Origin: Trichoderma breve
Lineage: Eukaryota; Ascomycota; Sordariomycetes; Hypocreales; Hypocreaceae
Reading direction: 5' to 3'
Assembly: GCF_028502605.1 (NCBI RefSeq)
Contig: NC_079233.1
Span: 1,922,001 to 1,986,000, forward strand
DNA length: 64,000 nucleotides
Shown piece by piece: positions 55,307 to 64,000 of the stretch (positions are counted from its first letter, which is position 1; every line of letters starts with the position of its first letter). The position numbers and the translations under genes were made by a program. The notes under the pieces are model-generated. The model was given only the letters and a program-made list of their open reading frames with translations, did not search any database and had not been told where the DNA came from.

Positions 55307-56560
55307 CTACTCCCGCACAAACAATCCCGCCATGCCCATACCCGTGCCAACACACATACTCACAACACCAACCTCCCCTCCCTGCCTCGCCAGCCCATGC
55401 ATCAACGTGCTCGTCATCCTCGCCCCCGTCGCTCCCAGCGGGTGTCCCAGCGCAATCGCTCCTCCGTCAGGATTCACCTTGCCCTTCTCCCACGCCTCCA
55501 TCAATCCCAGCTCTCGCAGACAATACACAACCTGGCTCGCAAACGCCTCGTTAATCTCCCACCGATCAACATCCTCCTTCTTCAGTCCCAGTCTGTTCAG
55601 CAGCTTCGGGATCGCCAACGCCGGGCCGATGCCCATCTCGTCGGGGTTGCATCCCACTGTCGTCGCGCCGACAAACTTTCCCATGATCCTCCCGCTCAGG
55701 CCGAGCTCCGTGGCGGTGCTCCGGCGCATCAGCAGCGTCGCCGCCGCGCCGTCGGAGATCTGGCTCGAGTTGCCCGCGGTGCTCTTGCCGTCGGGCTTGA
55801 ACGCCGGCTTCAGCTTCGCCAGCGCCTCGGCCGTGACGCCCGTGCGGATGCCGTCATCACGAGTAACAGTGATTTGCTGCTCGTCGCCCACTTTGTTGCC
55901 CTGCTTGTCGACCTCCTGGAAACGTGTCGTGACGGGCACAATCTGCGAGTCGAACCACCCGGCATCTCTCGCCCGCGCCGCCCGAACGTGCGATTCCGCA
56001 GCGACCTGGTCCTGAATCCCGCGGTCCACGCCGTACCGCTCCGCAACGTTCTCCGACGTGAGGCCCATCGGCATGACGCAGTCCCTCACATGCTTCTCCT
56101 CAGAATCCCTCAACGCAGGCCAAACATCCACCGGCACGGCCCTGCTCCCATAATTCCTTGTCATGCTCTCCATGCCCGCGCCAATACCAACATCCACCAT
56201 CCCATTCTGAATCTCCGCCGCCACCAACGAAATGCTCTGCAGCGAAGAGGCACACGCACGATTTGCCGTGAACAAGCTCGTGCTGTTCGGAAACCCAGCA
56301 TGATTCAGCGCCATGCGGCCAGCCTTGGAGCCGCCCAGCTCGGACAGCACGACGCCCACGCCCACGTCGTCGACGAGCGCCGGGTCCATCTCGGGCACGG
56401 CAAGGCGGGTGGCCTTGAGGACGGCGGAGAGCAGCTCCTCCGGGTAGGCGTCCTTGAGGTGGCCCTTGTAGGAGCGGCATATGGGCGTGCGGAGGGAGGA
56501 GAGGATGACGATGTCGGAGGGTGCTTTGGCGAGCACGGCGGCGAGGCCTTTGGACGACAT
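55307..56560 (-). CDS. Thiolase (3-ketoacyl-CoA / acetyl-CoA acyltransferase type)
   Basis: An intronless 417-aa thiolase that cleaves 3-ketoacyl-CoA with CoA, or runs the reverse condensation. Both catalytic sets are intact: nucleophilic Cys in LFTANRACASSLQSISLV, His in NPDGGAIALGHPLGATGARM, the NEAF loop in WEINEAFASQVVYC and the second Cys in SMCVGTGMG. The overall order matches the peroxisomal beta-oxidation thiolases, but the N-terminus (MSSKGLAAVLAKAPSDIVIL) has no PTS2 nonapeptide, and the C-terminus (GLFVRE) is not a PTS1. It therefore looks like a second paralog, cytosolic, mitochondrial or imported with a partner. A TATATAA element (56639-56645, minus) lies 79 nt upstream of the start. 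It converges with the VWA-Hint gene across 156 bp. Confidence 0.95.
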   Translation of the reverse strand: MSSKGLAAVLAKAPSDIVILSSLRTPICRSYKGHLKDAYPEELLSAVLKATRLAVPEMDPALVDDVGVGVVLSELGGSKAGRMALNHAGFPNSTSLFTANRACASSLQSISLVAAEIQNGMVDVGIGAGMESMTRNYGSRAVPVDVWPALRDSEEKHVRDCVMPMGLTSENVAERYGVDRGIQDQVAAESHVRAARARDAGWFDSQIVPVTTRFQEVDKQGNKVGDEQQITVTRDDGIRTGVTAEALAKLKPAFKPDGKSTAGNSSQISDGAAATLLMRRSTATELGLSGRIMGKFVGATTVGCNPDEMGIGPALAIPKLLNRLGLKKEDVDRWEINEAFASQVVYCLRELGLMEAWEKGKVNPDGGAIALGHPLGATGARMTSTLMHGLARQGGEVGVVSMCVGTGMGMAGLFVRE

Positions 56561-57613
56561 GATGCCGGTTGTTGTTTGTTTATGTGATGAATGGCCCTCT
56601 CAGTCACTCGGTTGCTCACTCACTTATTCACTATGTGGTTATATATGAGAATAGAAGATGAATGAGATGAGATGAGATTTATCATGTAGTGATGAAAAGT
56701 AAGAAAAGGAGAAACCCTCACACTAAAAAGAAAAAGAGCAAGAAATCCGAAACTACTGTACAGCTATTCATAAATAATCACCCATTCTTACCAATCACTA
56801 TATAATAAACCAATTCCATCTTTTTTTCGCCATCACCAACTTACAATCTCCCCGGCCTCCGGCTCCCCCTCTGTGGATCCCCTCAAGGGCTGTTTTTTTC
56901 TAGCTCCCCCGCGTCTTCCCCCGTATCCGCCGCACTGGCAGTTGCTGTCGGCAATGGGGTTGCTGCACTGTGCTTTTACCCGGTATGTAGGCGCTGGTGC
57001 ACTGTAATGCTGCTGTGAGCACAGTGTCCAATTCATGCAGAGTCCGGAACTTGTATCCGGCAGCCCTGCCGTGTCTGTCCGGGCCTTGCCGGCTAAGCTC
57101 TTATCCCCCAATTCTGAACGGCTTCACTTCCCATTATCCATTGACTCGCATTCTGTTCGACAACTGAGTATCACAATTTGTATTTGCTATTTTACTTCTT
57201 CACATCACATCCCTCTTATACGGAAATGTCACACATATTGTAACCAATCAACCAGCCCGCGCCTTGCTGTGCTGTGTGCTGTGTGCTGTGCTGTTTCATC
57301 CCAGCTTGTGCTTGCATCCCCTTTCCGAAACCGTTCCGACGATCCCCGTCCCGCCTCATTCTGTTGCCGCCCCAAACCCTTCCAAGGCTCAAGCCAAGTA
57401 AATCAAAAACAAATGGTTGTTCATCATTCGTCAAAAAGAAGAAGAATTCCAGAAATTCAGATAAACATGCACGCACACGCAAACAACAAAACACCATATC
57501 AACCCCCCACATCCAGCCACGGTTGTGTAAGAAGACATCTCTCAATTACACCGCTTCAATCTGGTAGATCCGACCCATTTTTTCTTGTTCCTCTAGTATA
57601 TCAATTGATTCTT
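56561..57613. other. 1 kb spacer between the thiolase start and the coiled-coil gene 3' end
   Basis: The left part is the thiolase promoter. 57265-57293 is a short TGTGC/GCTGTG microsatellite. The right part is presumably the 3' UTR of the coiled-coil gene. No gene was seen. Confidence 0.5.
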
Positions 57614-59341
57614 TTATTGTCCGTATTGAATGCCTAGCCCAACACGGCGGCTTTCTGATGCTGCTCCGCCAGCCCTCAGTTTCTTCTGCGGACTTTCCAT
57701 ATCATCGGCTCCGGCCTCACCCTCGGCCGTCAGTTTGCGCTTCTCAGCCCCGATTGCCGTTTTACTGCCCGCGAAAAGCTTGGCGTGCATTGCTGCAGAC
57801 TTCTCCGCCGGTCCTGCCGTACCATCCCGGGATGGCGGCGCCTTGTACCCCTGGCCGGGGTGCCGGCGTAGCATCTCGGCCGCTGCCTGGCTCGCCTGGC
57901 TGTCCTGGAGTTGTTCGTCATCTTCTTGTGAGCTGAGTGGGACCCCTTCTGGGGCATCTTGGGTCGACAGTGATTGGACTGCCTTGACCGATTCGATGGC
58001 CTGCCGAGCAAGCTCCTCATTGTCATCGGCCGAAATGGTACTCTCTCGTCTTCTTCGCCGTGATTGTCTCTGAGAGGGCGGCGTTGTGGGAACAAACCGT
58101 CGCTGCGAATAGCGAGATCTCGGCTCCGTCTGCGCCACTAGGTTCACCGATGGCAGCAGGCCGCTGTTGTCTCCACGTAATCTGCTGGAGGGAGTTGTCG
58201 GAAGCGATGACATGGATTGGGCGTTGCGCTGGTGCCGTCTGACCAGTCGAGAGGCAGGTCGAGCCATCACCATTGGCGTTGACGGCGCGCTGTTGTTGTT
58301 GGTAGCAGCTATGGTAGCCGCGTTATTTTCTTGAGATTGACTCTGGCTCATAGCCTCCAGTAGAGCCGACAGCCCGTGTTCTCGTCCGTCTGTCTCTTCA
58401 CGGTGCAGGGCGCGAGACGTCGTGCGGTGCTGCTGCTGCTGCTGTTGTGGTGTCGATGTTATGACCTGCTTGGGTGTCAGGGCGTTGTGAAAGATGCCAC
58501 CCGGGCTGCACAGCATGTGGAAGTGCTCCCGGTTCTCGCGGATGCGATTCAGCAGCATCTCGCGCTCCTCGGCCAGTGTCATAGTCTCTTCCTCCTTCTG
58601 CTGGATCACCTTCTTGGCCAGCTTGACCCTGCGGCTGAGCGCCTCATTCTCCTCCATTGCTGATTCGTACCACATCTTCATCTGCAAGTATTTGTTCTGT
58701 ATTGACTCGGACACCGTGCTCAGCTCGCGCTTGGCCTGTCGGGAATGCTCTGCCATCCGCAAGGCGTCCACTTCACGGCGCACCATGTCGTGCTCCACCG
58801 CGGCGCGCTTGGACTCTTCGTCTGCCTGCAGGCTCAGCAGGTTATACTGCAGCTTGTGGTGTGCTGCCTCCATCTTGAGCTTCTGGTTCTCAGCGATGCA
58901 TGTCTGCAGCATGGCGCGCAGCTCATCGGCTGATGCCTCGAGCACTCGGTGAGGCGCCGGTGGCGTGTAGTCGGATTCAATTTCTCGCTCACGCATCGTG
59001 TTGAGTATAGTGGCGGGTGGTGAGAAGAGAGCGGACTGTTGAGAATTGGAGTAGGTGCGTCTCGAGGCACCGTTGCTGGCCGCGACCTGCGTGGACGGCG
59101 GCGGTGTCAGCGATGACGGAATCACTGTGATAGCTGGTCGGTCATCCATGACCTCCGTCTTGAACGATTGGTTTGCGTCAATGGGCGATCCTGGCATTTC
59201 TGTAGACGGGAGCGTGATTTGGGACAGCGGATGAGCGCCCGTCTCGTGCTCTTGAGGGGTCGACGGGTCGAGGCCACCGAGAACAGCGTCCTCAACAGTG
59301 CCATTGACGCGAGGAGCGTCCACCTCCGAATCAGAGGCCAT
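57614..59341 (-). CDS. Coiled-coil protein of unknown function, probably nuclear
   Basis: A single-exon frame; from the preferred ATG (59341, MASDSEVDAPRVNGTVEDA) it is 575 aa. The frame stays open for 71 codons upstream, but that part is leader-like and lacks a conserved look. The N-terminal third is Ser/Thr/Pro-rich and disordered. Residues ~135-275 form a long coiled coil (ADELRAMLQTCIAENQKLKM ... KKVIQQKEEETMTLAEEREM). A glutamine run (QQQQQQ, from CAG repeats at about 58431-58450) follows. The C-terminal third is basic, with SQRQSRRRRRESTIS and ESPQKKLR resembling nuclear localisation signals and S-P phosphosites. No known domain is recognised; conservation in other ascomycetes is my impression only. 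Confidence 0.85.
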   Translation of the reverse strand: MASDSEVDAPRVNGTVEDAVLGGLDPSTPQEHETGAHPLSQITLPSTEMPGSPIDANQSFKTEVMDDRPAITVIPSSLTPPPSTQVAASNGASRRTYSNSQQSALFSPPATILNTMREREIESDYTPPAPHRVLEASADELRAMLQTCIAENQKLKMEAAHHKLQYNLLSLQADEESKRAAVEHDMVRREVDALRMAEHSRQAKRELSTVSESIQNKYLQMKMWYESAMEENEALSRRVKLAKKVIQQKEEETMTLAEEREMLLNRIRENREHFHMLCSPGGIFHNALTPKQVITSTPQQQQQQHRTTSRALHREETDGREHGLSALLEAMSQSQSQENNAATIAATNNNSAPSTPMVMARPASRLVRRHQRNAQSMSSLPTTPSSRLRGDNSGLLPSVNLVAQTEPRSRYSQRRFVPTTPPSQRQSRRRRRESTISADDNEELARQAIESVKAVQSLSTQDAPEGVPLSSQEDDEQLQDSQASQAAAEMLRRHPGQGYKAPPSRDGTAGPAEKSAAMHAKLFAGSKTAIGAEKRKLTAEGEAGADDMESPQKKLRAGGAASESRRVGLGIQYGQ

Positions 59342-60405
59342 CGTAGAGAGTGCGATCCGTATGTCGTATTCCAAGTAGAATGGAGTATATGTAGATAGGT
59401 CGAGGAGAGCGAGCGAGTGAAGCAAGCGGTGGGCGAAGCGCCTTTTGGTCTGTCCCGTTCTGCTTTCTCTCCCAAAGCTCAGCTCCGCGACTCCAAGGGA
59501 GAGAAATGTGGATCCTGGTGCGACTCCGCCTTCAGTCGCCCTCGAGCAGAGCAAACAGAGACACTGCTAACGGGCCTCGTGACCTGCGTGAACCGTGAAC
59601 CGTGAAGTCGTGAGCCGTGAACTTGGGGGCCAGCTGCCAATCCAATCAACAAACGCCCAGCGTGCGACGGCAACAGGCAAGCAGTCAATGCGTCTTCCGG
59701 TATCGTGTCGTGCTGTATCGGAGTCTGCGCCTGAATTTGCGCAAAGATTCTCGTCTTGAGAGTTGGGGTTTGAGGTTGAGGCTGCGAAGAGGGTCATGCG
59801 TTGAGGTTGCGGAAAAGAGGTGGTGGCACTCGAGTGTACATGTGGAAGCAGCACCAGTCAGAAGCGCCCATTCATGCACTGCATTCCTCGACCAGGCACG
59901 GCAAAACAAAACTCGAGAGGCTGGCTGGCTGCTTGCAACAGCGCTAGACCCAGCTCGGACTCTGGCCCAGCAACCAGAGGGAGCTTCTTTTTGCTTTTTT
60001 CTCTTTTTTAATTTTTTTTGCCTGGCTCATCTCTGGCTGTCAAGGTTCATGCGCTAATTAGTCAGGAGATGACGCAAGGCTGTACCAAGCTCGTCCACCG
60101 AGATTTAGCCAGTCTACTCCCAGAATCTCAACTTCACAGCATTTTATTGACTTGCTTCACAACTTATTAAAAAAGTTTCATATTATGTTGTAGCTTAATC
60201 TTGCTATTCCCATTCTCCAATTGACGCCTCCTGTCCTCTTCGAATCTCATCACTATCTATATTTGCAGTCCCCTATGTACCTTTATGCAGCAGAGCAATG
60301 TGGCATATCCGTATTCCCCATCCAACCATCCCCTACCCTGTAATCCCTACAATGAGTCCAACAAACACCAACCAAGTTATACTCACAAACCAATTCCCAC
60401 TTCCT
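59342..60405. other. 1.1 kb spacer: promoter of the coiled-coil gene
   Basis: 59.34-59.6 kb is GC-rich and holds the probable leader and promoter. A short GTGAACCGTGAA direct repeat occurs near 59590-59612. 59.98-60.2 kb is T/A-rich. 60.25-60.4 kb is probably the 3' UTR of the next gene. No gene was seen. Confidence 0.5.
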
Positions 60406-60912
60406 TCAAACCTCTTCCACGCCCTGTTTCGGCTGCAGCATCCTCGCCTCCTTCTTCCCCCCAACCAAAAAATGCTTCACCACCCGAATCACCTTCCTCA
60501 ACAGCAGCACCGGCAGTATCACCGGCCAAAACACCATGACTGTTAACCACCACAGCATCACCAGAGCCTTGTCTCGCTTCGTCGCCTGGGAATCGAGATA
60601 CCACTCAGGAACCCATCGTCCAAGCTTTCCTTTCCCGTTGATGCATAGGATGCAAATCACACCGAATAGCAGCCATCCAGCGATCGAAATCGGGATTAGC
60701 ACTCTCATGATTGCCTTTGGTTCAAACGCTGTTCCTTCGCCGTCCATCATGTGGCCCATAGTGTGAGGACCCGATCTTGCTGTCGAGTTGGGCGTGATGA
60801 TGGTTTTGTTGAACCGGCACAGGCTTTTGTCCATCTGACCGGCGACGCATGGCGGTATTGCCATCCTTCTCGAGCTGCTGCGTGCCATGAGCTTCGTGGT
60901 TGACGAGACCAT
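60406..60912 (-). CDS. Small two-helix membrane protein, unknown function
   Basis: A single-exon 168-aa frame starting MVSSTTKLMARSSSRRMAIP. The first ~65 residues are basic and Ser-rich. Two hydrophobic helices follow: MRVLIPISIAGWLLFGVICI (~70-90) and ALVMLWWLTVMVFWPVILPV (~115-137). They are separated by a loop with GRWVPEWYLDSQATKRDK. The C-terminus is basic (LRKVIRVVKHFLVGGKKEAR). The topology suggests a protein of the ER or another internal membrane. The opposite strand has overlapping open frames of no interest. The first ATG in frame was chosen. Confidence 0.7.
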   Translation of the reverse strand: MVSSTTKLMARSSSRRMAIPPCVAGQMDKSLCRFNKTIITPNSTARSGPHTMGHMMDGEGTAFEPKAIMRVLIPISIAGWLLFGVICILCINGKGKLGRWVPEWYLDSQATKRDKALVMLWWLTVMVFWPVILPVLLLRKVIRVVKHFLVGGKKEARMLQPKQGVEEV

Positions 60913-61563
60913 CGTGTGAAGGTAACGTGTTGTAAAGTAACTCGAGTAAGATACGGATATGGAAGCTCACTTGACATATACGGGCGATGATATTGAAATG
61001 TTTGATGCTGTCAACCTGAGTAAGACTGTCTGATGCAAATAACAAAAAGACTGACTGCCTATACACGCACGCATCTGCCACACAGGTTAATCGCAACCGG
61101 AATAAACTTAAGCATCTCTTCTTGGGTAGTCTGCCCTTGCAGTAAAAGAATAAGAGCTCTCCATGGTGCCTGCTCGGCTGTGAACAGTGAGGCAGTTGAA
61201 CGTGCACATCTCATGGAACCTTAATACAGCTCGCACACCGGCATGTACTCACTACTCAAGTTGACCAAATGGTTACAAGTGTATACATTACTAATTATTC
61301 AGTACTAATTATTCAATAAGGTATTGCCTGCGCCTTGCTGCAAGCCCAAGTGGTATCTATACTACCATTTCCCAAGCACCTATACTCCATACATCATTCT
61401 ACCTGTACGCGCAATCGATCCACCAAAATGATAATATACAGGCCCGCCCCATTTCAGGGCAGACTGAAAAAAAAAATAAGTAGCAGAAAGATAGTACATG
61501 ACCTTGCTGTAAAGTGAAAAGCAGATATCAGCAAAGCAAACACCAAAAATTACCCACCAAGCC
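60913..61563. other. 0.65 kb spacer
   Basis: Promoter of the small membrane protein on the left and 3' UTR of the LRR gene on the right. An AT-rich stretch at 61280-61320 holds two copies of TACTAATTATTCA. No gene was seen. Confidence 0.5.
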
Positions 61564-64000
61564 TTAGTCCACGTCAGACGAATCGTCGTCCCCGTTCTCA
61601 GCTCTCCACGCTTCCATCTCGGCAGCTGGAACGCGGCCCCGGAGCCATCTCATAGTGGCTGCGGTTCCCTTCTCCAGGATATTCCACTTGGGGACCTTGA
61701 ATCGGTTTCCTGACACCTCGAGCCGCTCGAGCCCGTCTTTTCCGCCCAAGAGGCCGAGCCGAGGATCCAGATGCGCAATCTCATTGCTCGCCACATCAAC
61801 AACTTTGAGACCCTTGATGGCAGCTGGATCAAGCTCGGTTAGTTGGTTGTTTGATGCAAGCAGTACCTTTAAGCTGGGGAAGCTCTGCTTCAGATCGAGC
61901 GGGAGCGCGGTTAGGCGATTGAGCGAAACGTCAATCTTTTCCAGTGCGGGTGCTTTAAGGAATTTTGTCAACGGACCTAGGCTGGTGATAGTATTCGAGC
62001 TCAAGTTCAATTCCGTCAGAACTGGCAAGCTCAGCTCTTCTGTTAGGTAGTCCTCTCCTGAGATTTTGTTGTGGCCTAGTGATAGAGACGTGAGGGTTTG
62101 CGAGAAGAACTGCAAGGATCCGGGGAACGCGCTTAGGAGATTGTGGTGAAGCTGCGCCTGTCTTATCTGATAGCTCCTCGACAGTTCGGCACACATTTCC
62201 GGGCTCAAGGAAGATGATTCGGTGCGTGACCGGTCCAGGAGTCCACCCGGCTTGACCTGCCAAGTTTCTCTTACTACAGTCTGAGCACGGGACCTGGTAG
62301 GCGAGTGAGGTGCAGATGTTGGAGGCGTGGCAAAATCGTCGTCGCCCTCTGATCTGCTGTCTGGATCCTCGGGGTGGATAGTCGACATCTTGTCCGGCTG
62401 TTGTTGTTTCTTCTCCATTTCCGGTGGGCTGATTATGGTGGTGATGGGTGCCTGAACGGCTGGCTCCTCATATGGGGGAGGAGGCTCCAGCCTTGTCGAC
62501 AGTGCTTCCTTGATCTCATCTGTCGAAGCCGAAGCAAACTTCTTGTCACGCAGCGGGTTACCACTAAGCCGAAGCAGAGTCAGGCTGTCCATTCGAGAAA
62601 TCTCAGGTGGGACTACCCGAATGTCGTTGCTGGAAAAGTCGGCCTGCCGCACCTTTTCGAGGCTGGTAAAGCTCAAGGGGATGCTGGAGATGTTGTTCGC
62701 ATCTGCCGCAAGGTTTATAAGACTTGTCCACGAAGCCATATCTGGGAGCTCCTGCAGTCGATTCATTGAGAGGGTGAGAGTGTGGACAAGGGGAAGACTG
62801 ATTGAAGCATCAGCAGGCACAAGACGCGTCAGTCTGTTCACTGAGATGTCGAGAGATTGAAGCATTGGTAGAGAGCCAATCGATCCATCAATCAGGGTGC
62901 CCGAAAGCTTGTTCTTCTTCAAATCGAGCTCGGCAAGCGGTAGCTTTGAGAGCCCCTCAAAGGGAAGTGATTCAAAGTTGTTCTCGCTCAGGTTGAGAAC
63001 GCGCAGCCGAGAAAGACCTTCAACGTTGGGCGGTAGGGCAGTGACTTGGTTTCCGTGTATATCAAGTACCTCTAGGACGCTCAGATCCGCGAGGCCCGCG
63101 TCCAACGCGCCAACGAGGAGATTGTTTGCCAGTTTGAGATCGCGGATCGCCGTCATCTGAGCGATGATTTCAAGGCATCCATTTTCTAGGCGATTAGACG
63201 ACTAAAAAGTGTGAATAAATGACCCCGAAAAACATCAACACCACAGAGAAACTCACCAGATTGAGAGTGGTCAACTGGGTGAAGCGGCGGAATCCCATGG
63301 GGATGGCTAGTAGCCGATTGCCGTGCATGTCGAGCGTCTCGAGTCCTCCGAAAATGTTGCCACGGCCTTCTTCGTCGTTTTCGAGCTCTTCGGGACTGCG
63401 GTCAGGGAACATCGTGTCGTCCAGCGTTTCTATCTCGTTATCCGCGCCAACCAGCCTGGTCAACTCAACACTTTCGGCCCAGCTTTCACCGGCTCCGATG
63501 GTCTCCAGATCATACATTTTCATGACCTCGCTGGGAATCTCTTTCAGTCCTAACGCGGCGATGTTCAGTTTTCCACTAGTTCTTGCTGCTCCGATGCGTT
63601 GTTTCAACACTTTTTCACCAGCATCTTGTCCCTTATTCAAGTTAAATGGGTCATCAAACGCTGCATCGTAATCGAATCCGGTCTTTGCTGGAATTGCTGC
63701 AAAATCATCAGTCGTAGATGTTGCACTGGCCGTCTGTGCCGGAGTCTGCTTCATAGCCGCCCTCTTGGCAGCTTTTGCCTTGGCGATCTGATCCCGAAGT
63801 GCCGATGAGGACTTTTGAGTTGGTTGTTCCGGTTCGGCATCCTCTTTCACTGCTGCAGCGGCTGGCGCGATAGTGCCGTCCCAGGAGGAGATGGGAGCTC
63901 CCGAATTTTCGCCAGCACCTAGGGCTTGCACCGATGGCTTCTTGCCAAGACCGTGAACTGATGCCCTTTGCTTCAAGGTCTTTACTGCCGGCTTCTGGGC
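61564..64000 (-). CDS. LRRC40-type leucine-rich-repeat protein (5' end beyond the window)
   Basis: The visible part is 793 residues in two exons (64000-63257 and 63201-61564; GTGAGT donor, TTTTTAG acceptor, 55-nt intron); the start lies off the right edge. After a disordered Ala/Lys-rich region (SSALRDQIAKAKAAKRAAMK) a linker KVLKQRIGAARTSGKLNIAA begins a chain of about 18 LRRs of the 'L..L..L.L..N.L..LP' type. A ~120-residue Pro/Ser-rich insert (PPPPYEEPAVQ ... HSPTRSRAQTVVRET) splits the array. The C-terminal cap, SGNRFKVPKWNILEKGTAAT then MRWLRGRVP, is the diagnostic LRRC40 ending ('KGT..ILE.LR.RIP'). The tail is acidic (DDDSSDVD). The protein is larger than animal LRRC40 (~600 aa), mainly through the N-terminus and the insert. 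Its role is probably as a binding scaffold. Confidence 0.92.

Noticed and set aside
55397..56587. 396-codon open frame (+) antisense to the thiolase
   Set aside because: Mirrors the GC-biased third positions of the thiolase; composition is His/Arg/Leu-rich and meaningless.
57614..59554. Upstream extension of the coiled-coil protein by 71 codons
   Set aside because: The added residues look like translated leader; the ATG at 59341 begins the acidic, typical N-terminus.

Overview
The window is 64 kb of nuclear DNA from a filamentous ascomycete, most likely a Sordariomycete of the Hypocreales (a Trichoderma/Metarhizium/Beauveria-like genome). This is inferred from three things: short 50-120 nt introns with GTANGT donors, CTRAC branch points and YAG acceptors; gene content (homogentisate dioxygenase, full-size PDR transporter, Vint/VWA protein, GFA proteins); and long gene-poor stretches next to compact housekeeping genes. 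No species is claimed. I found no tRNA, rRNA or CRISPR.

Layout. Left edge (1-278): the 5' end of a small unknown gene on the minus strand, then 5.5 kb without a gene. 5.7-18.4 kb is a housekeeping block: homogentisate 1,2-dioxygenase (+), a TMEM135-like membrane protein (-), a BTB-domain protein (-), the ER ubiquitin-conjugating enzyme Ubc6 (-) and, divergently from it, the mitochondrial outer-membrane beta-barrel assembly protein Sam50 (+). 22.1-26.9 kb is a full-size PDR/ABCG multidrug transporter (+), flanked by 3.6 kb and 7.8 kb gene-free regions that carry CGG-N6-CCG palindromes. 34.7-37.8 kb encodes a large disordered protein behind a long leader with a 5'-UTR intron. Then come a GNAT acetyltransferase (+) and a 34-residue cysteine-rich microprotein (-).

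43.9-52.9 kb looks like an accessory, decaying island. It holds an intact tandem-domain GFA protein, an orphan protein with a possible nuclease-like core, a degenerate minisatellite, a 170-bp near-perfect hairpin, a perfect 32-bp inverted repeat, and frameshifted remnants of a UPF1/DNA2-like helicase, probably an SNF2-type helicase, and a DUF3716-like cysteine-rich protein. All remnants lie on the minus strand.

52.9-64 kb returns to ordinary genes: a VWA protein with a C-terminal hedgehog/intein-like (Hint/Vint) domain (+), a thiolase without a visible peroxisomal signal (-), a coiled-coil protein (-), a small two-helix membrane protein (-) and an LRRC40-type leucine-rich-repeat protein (-) that runs off the right edge.

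The genes do not form one pathway. The best candidates for new biology are the VWA-Hint protein, the hairpin and gene-graveyard island, the microprotein, and the orphan gene at 46.3-47.2 kb. Exon boundaries were placed by eye from splice motifs and reading-frame continuity.
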